A DNA stretch of 64,000 nt, from the NCBI RefSeq assembly GCF_001020205.1, contig NZ_CP011663.1:2852001-2916000 (forward strand), in the 5' to 3' direction. Shown one piece after another: positions 60,882 through 64,000 of this stretch. Each line of letters opens with the position of its first letter. Position 1 is the first letter of the stretch. The stretch is from Clostridium sporogenes (GTDB lineage Bacteria > Bacillota > Clostridia > Clostridiales > Clostridiaceae). The position numbers were made by a program, and so were the translations under genes. A model generated the notes under the pieces. The model was not told where the DNA came from. It saw nothing but the letters and a program-made list of their open reading frames with translations, and did no database searches.

Positions 60882-60895
60882 GTAAATGTTATCAT
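60882..60895 (-). promoter_or_regulatory. Motif shared by both AGCS leaders, copy 1
   Basis: GTAAATGTTATCAT lies 56 bp before the paralogue 1 ATG; the identical 14-mer lies 52 bp before paralogue 2. With following bases it forms AAATG-TTAT-CATTT, a short inverted repeat. Confidence 0.45.
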
Positions 60896-61426
60896 TTTTC
60901 AAATATTAAGTAAAATTAATATCTATATCTTTATTCTTTATTTAAAATAATTACCTTTGAATATTTTGAATTTACTGCATAATAATCTTAAAACCTTCAA
61001 TCAATTGCATTTACAATAACTTTAATCAATTATAATTGTTAAAAAATATACATTTATGAATATTTTAAAATATATTATTTCATATTTATTAACAATCTAT
61101 TTTATCACTGTACATTTCTAAATTATAATTTAAAAAAAATTTTTATTGAAATTATAATTTCAAATAATATTTAATAAATAATTTTTAATTATTTATTAAA
61201 AATTTTATATTATACTGTCTTATTTTTAGTTTTATATAATTCTTTTCATTTATTATAAATATATTTACAAATATATTTATAATTTTTTCATATATATTTT
61301 TTATTATCTATATACAAAGATAAAAGTATTTTTATCAATGTTATTTATAAAAATATAACAAAGTATTCAGAACATTTTTAAAATATTACAATTTTGATCC
61401 TATTTTTTTAATTTTTACAAATAAAA

Positions 61427-61476
61427 AAATATCTCTAACATAATAAATTTATATAATATTATGTTAAGAGATATTT
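61427..61476 (-). terminator. Terminator after AGCS paralogue 2
   Basis: AAATATCTCTAACATAATA and its near-complement flank an AT loop; a T run follows on the minus strand. Confidence 0.8.
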
Positions 61477-61589
61477 TATTTTAGTACATATTTTTTTATT
61501 GTTAGCCTTCTACTAACTCTTTAAATAACTTTTTCTAAATTTTATCCTACACCAGCTTTTTTTAATAGACCTTTACCTAAAGTTAATAA

Positions 61590-62924
61590 TTATTTTATAG
61601 AGAAGTTATTTTCATAATCTCTAAGTTCTTTTTTAACTAATTTAGCTAAAGCTATTAATGCTATTAAATTAGGTATTACCATAAACCCATTAAAGGTATC
61701 CGCTAGTTGCCATACTAATGGTACATCTAAAACTGTTCCTACTATTAAAGCTACAAGGAATAATACTATATAAGGCTTTGACCCTTTATCACCAAATATA
61801 AACTTAACATTTAATAATCCGAAGAAATACCATCCAATTATTGTGGAAAAGGAGAAGAAAAATAAGCTCACAGCTACAAATATATTACCAAAATGTCCAA
61901 ATCCATTTATAAAGGCCTGTTGAGTTAATGCTATACCTGTAGTTTTTCCATCTAAAGCTCCAGTTGTTAAAATTACCATAGCTGTACAAGTTAAAACAAC
62001 AAAAGTATCAATGAATAATCCAAACATAGCTACAAGTCCTTGTTGAGCTGGATGTTTAACATCTGCCACAGCATGAGCATGTGGAGTAGACCCCATACCT
62101 GCTTCATTGGAAAATAGCCCTCTAGATATTCCATATCTCATAGCCTCCCTTACAGATACACCTATAAGACCTCCTGTAGCTGCTTTAGGATTAAATGCTC
62201 CTACAAATATCATTTTAAAAGCAGGCCCTATATTATCATAATTAATTCCTATTATTATTAAGCTCCCTATTATAAAAAATAAAGCCATAATAGGAACTAA
62301 TTTTTCTGTAACTGATGCTATTCTTTGTATTCCTCCAAGAACTATTAATGCGGTAAGTATTGCTACTATTATTCCTACAAATATATTTGGAACTCCAAAG
62401 GCCTTATTTATAGATATAGCCATCGAATTGGATTGTACCATATCCCCAGTTAAACAAGCTGACACCATCATTGAAAAAGCAAAGAATGCTGCTAATTTCT
62501 TGCTACCAAATCCATCCCTTATATAATAAGCTGGTCCACCAAGTACTTCTCCACTATCTTTTTTAACTTTATATTTTTGTGCTAAGATTGCTTCTGAAAA
62601 TATAGTTCCCATGCCAAAGAAAGCACTAACCCACATCCAAAATATAGCTCCTGGGCCTCCAGCAGCTATAGCTGTAGCAGCTCCTGCCAAATTTCCCGTT
62701 CCAACCTGTGCTGCCACTGCTGTAGCTAAAGCTTGGAAAGACGTTATACCTGAATCTCTATCTTTATTTTTTGAAAAAACCTGTTTAAACATAGCTTTAA
62801 ACTTTCTTACTTGTACAAATTTTAAATTAAAAGTAAAAAATATTCCTGCCCCAAATAAGAAGAACATTAAAATATAACTCCAAAGTATATTATTAAAACC
62901 CTCAACAATTTTTAATAAGTCCAT
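61590..62924 (-). CDS. Alanine/glycine:cation symporter (AGCS family), paralogue 2
   Basis: Same fold and signatures as paralogue 1: TAVAAQVGTGNLAGAATAIA, ISRGLFSNEAGMGSTPHAHA and VWQLADTFNG. Much of the sequence is identical to paralogue 1, which suggests a fairly recent duplication, though termini differ (444 against 455 residues). The AAAGGAGGG ribosome binding site is strong. Alanine or glycine with Na+ is the usual substrate. Confidence 0.94.
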   Translation of the reverse strand: MDLLKIVEGFNNILWSYILMFFLFGAGIFFTFNLKFVQVRKFKAMFKQVFSKNKDRDSGITSFQALATAVAAQVGTGNLAGAATAIAAGGPGAIFWMWVSAFFGMGTIFSEAILAQKYKVKKDSGEVLGGPAYYIRDGFGSKKLAAFFAFSMMVSACLTGDMVQSNSMAISINKAFGVPNIFVGIIVAILTALIVLGGIQRIASVTEKLVPIMALFFIIGSLIIIGINYDNIGPAFKMIFVGAFNPKAATGGLIGVSVREAMRYGISRGLFSNEAGMGSTPHAHAVADVKHPAQQGLVAMFGLFIDTFVVLTCTAMVILTTGALDGKTTGIALTQQAFINGFGHFGNIFVAVSLFFFSFSTIIGWYFFGLLNVKFIFGDKGSKPYIVLFLVALIVGTVLDVPLVWQLADTFNGFMVIPNLIALIALAKLVKKELRDYENNFSIK

Positions 62925-63302
62925 AAAAACCCTCCTTTGTTTTATTATTCTCTTAAAAAATTTCTTTTATTTATCGTAAATGTTATCATCTTTTAAATTC
63001 CTGGTAAAACCTCTTTTTAGCTCAAATTAGGTTATTTACTCAAAATAAGTCTAAGTTTTTTTAATTTACTGTATATTGATTTGTTTATTTTAAAATCTTG
63101 CAGTATAAAGTTATTCTTACTATATTATTGTTAAAATATATACATATTTGCAATTTGACTTTTGTATAATTGCGTATATTTTAAATAAAATTTACCAAAT
63201 TCTATTTAACCAATAATTTAACAAATAAACAAAATATTATGTAACAAATTTTGAAACATATCTATATATTAATACTGTAGAAATTTTTAGTGAGGTTTTA
63301 TT
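62925..63302. other. 378-bp divergent region
   Basis: Between AGCS paralogue 2 (minus) and the DUF4397 gene (plus). It holds the second GTAAATGTTATCAT motif (62976-62989). A TTGAAA near 63251 could be a -35 for the plus-strand gene, but its -10 is poor. No ORF. Confidence 0.5.
62976..62989 (-). promoter_or_regulatory. Motif shared by both AGCS leaders, copy 2
   Basis: Identical 14-mer to that upstream of paralogue 1, at nearly the same distance from the start codon (52 bp). Confidence 0.45.
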
Positions 63303-63956
63303 ATGTTTGATTTGCCTTGTTTTGATGAAAACAAAGTAAAATTTAGAAAAAGTGATGAAAAATCACATGTTAGAATTCTTCACGCATCCCCCGATGCTCC
63401 TGCCGTAGATATATATATAAACGATAATTTGATATCTAAAGGACTATCTTATAAAGGTTTTACTGAGTATATGCCTTTAATATCCACTGTTTATAACATA
63501 AAAGTATTTCCTACTGGTAAAAAGGATGTACCTGTTATAAACAAAAATATTTTTATTCCACCAAACTCTATATATACAATAGCAGTTACAGGCCTTCTTA
63601 GAGATATAGCTTTATTTCCTATACTCGATAAAAAATTAGACAATAAAAATCCAAATAAAGCTTATGTGCGTTTTGTTCATCTTTCTCCTAATGCTCCAAA
63701 GGTAGATTTTTATATGAATGATAAAGAAATATTTAATAATGTAGGCTATAAAAACATAACAGATTACTATCCAGTAGATCCTAAAAATTATACACTATCT
63801 CTAAAGCTTGCTAATACAGAAACTACAGTACTAACTTCCCCAAATGCTAATTTAAAAGCTAATAAATATTATACTGTTTATGCTGTAGGATTAGCTGATG
63901 GAAAACCTTCTCTACAGGTTTTAATTCCTCTTGATGGAAACTCATATATAAAATAA
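63303..63956 (+). CDS. DUF4397 domain protein with two repeats
   Basis: A 217-residue protein made of two tandem DUF4397 units: VRILHASPDAPAVDIYIND near residue 23 and VRFVHLSPNAPKVDFYMND near 122. DUF4397 units form beta-rich surface domains in many clostridia and bacilli; function unknown. There is no signal peptide or anchor, so the location is unclear, though such proteins are also found on spores. ATG after GTGAGG. It starts at a divergent promoter; no partner gene is visible before the window ends. Confidence 0.85.
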   Translation: MFDLPCFDENKVKFRKSDEKSHVRILHASPDAPAVDIYINDNLISKGLSYKGFTEYMPLISTVYNIKVFPTGKKDVPVINKNIFIPPNSIYTIAVTGLLRDIALFPILDKKLDNKNPNKAYVRFVHLSPNAPKVDFYMNDKEIFNNVGYKNITDYYPVDPKNYTLSLKLANTETTVLTSPNANLKANKYYTVYAVGLADGKPSLQVLIPLDGNSYIK

Positions 63957-64000
63957 TTATTATTTTAACATATAAGTTAAATATTTTTTGAAAAGCAAAC

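Larger units (their letters stand above)
60827..61589. other. 763-bp gap between AGCS paralogues
   Basis: Extremely AT-rich. It holds the paralogue 1 promoter area, including GTAAATGTTATCAT (60882-60895) shared with paralogue 2, and the paralogue 2 terminator at 61427-61476. No ORF was found. Confidence 0.6.

Overview
This window is a piece of a very AT-rich, low-GC Gram-positive, endospore-forming anaerobe chromosome. The gene content (spoIVA, spoIIGA-sigE-sigG, an uninterrupted sigK, a minimal iscR-iscS-iscU cluster, the alaS-ireB-ruvX cluster followed by fur and rnjA, AGCS alanine carriers), frequent TTG/GTG starts and strong GGAGG/GGGGGG ribosome binding sites point to Clostridium, most likely the C. 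botulinum group I / C. sporogenes lineage. That species-level guess is inference; no search was run. Nearly every gene lies on the minus strand, so operons read from high to low coordinates. No tRNA, rRNA, CRISPR array, prophage or intact IS element was seen.

Layout: 1-6.2 kb is a housekeeping operon (yicC, remA, gmk, rpoZ, coaBC, then priA and def; def runs off the left edge). At 6.4-10.9 kb are an asparaginase, a 0.9 kb gap with two large inverted repeats, spoIVA and a plus-strand collagen-like protein. At 10.9-14.8 kb are gpsA, der and a PDZ/radical-SAM protein. At 15.2-22.9 kb is a complete phosphate regulon block: phoP-phoR, then pstS-pstC-pstA-pstB-phoU, with pgeF upstream. At 23.2-29.2 kb is the division and sporulation cluster ftsA-ftsZ-spoIIGA-sigE-sigG-ylmC/ymxH-nrdR, with readable Spo0A-type and sigma-F-type promoters. 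At 29.4-31.35 kb a membrane glycosyltransferase faces a small plus-strand unit of two micro-ORFs. At 31.4-39.6 kb are pilT, aroE, sigK, a class B PBP, udk, the tRNA-modification pair trmR/trhP, and mltG. At 39.7-50.3 kb are typA, rnjA, fur, DUF1292, ruvX, ireB and T-box-controlled alaS, then an AI-2E permease and a PRC-barrel protein. At 50.7-57.2 kb are iscR-iscS-iscU, rarA, a PHP phosphatase, an auxin-carrier-type permease and DegV. At 57.5-64 kb are yedF, an ornithine cyclodeaminase/alanine dehydrogenase-family enzyme, two AGCS symporter paralogues and a two-domain DUF4397 protein.

The genes are mostly core. The less ordinary material is intergenic: (i) the plus-strand unit at 30.88-31.28 kb, with a promoter, a perfect 16-bp palindrome, a start codon in the loop of a GC hairpin, two micro-ORFs and a terminator; (ii) a dispersed ~230-bp repeat present twice in opposite orientation, and a related 64-bp tandem repeat at two loci; (iii) a 206-bp near-palindrome beside spoIVA; (iv) a 38-codon ORF with its own terminator between rnjA and typA. 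Several starts were moved from the longest ORF to an internal codon that has a properly spaced ribosome binding site; each move is stated in the entry.
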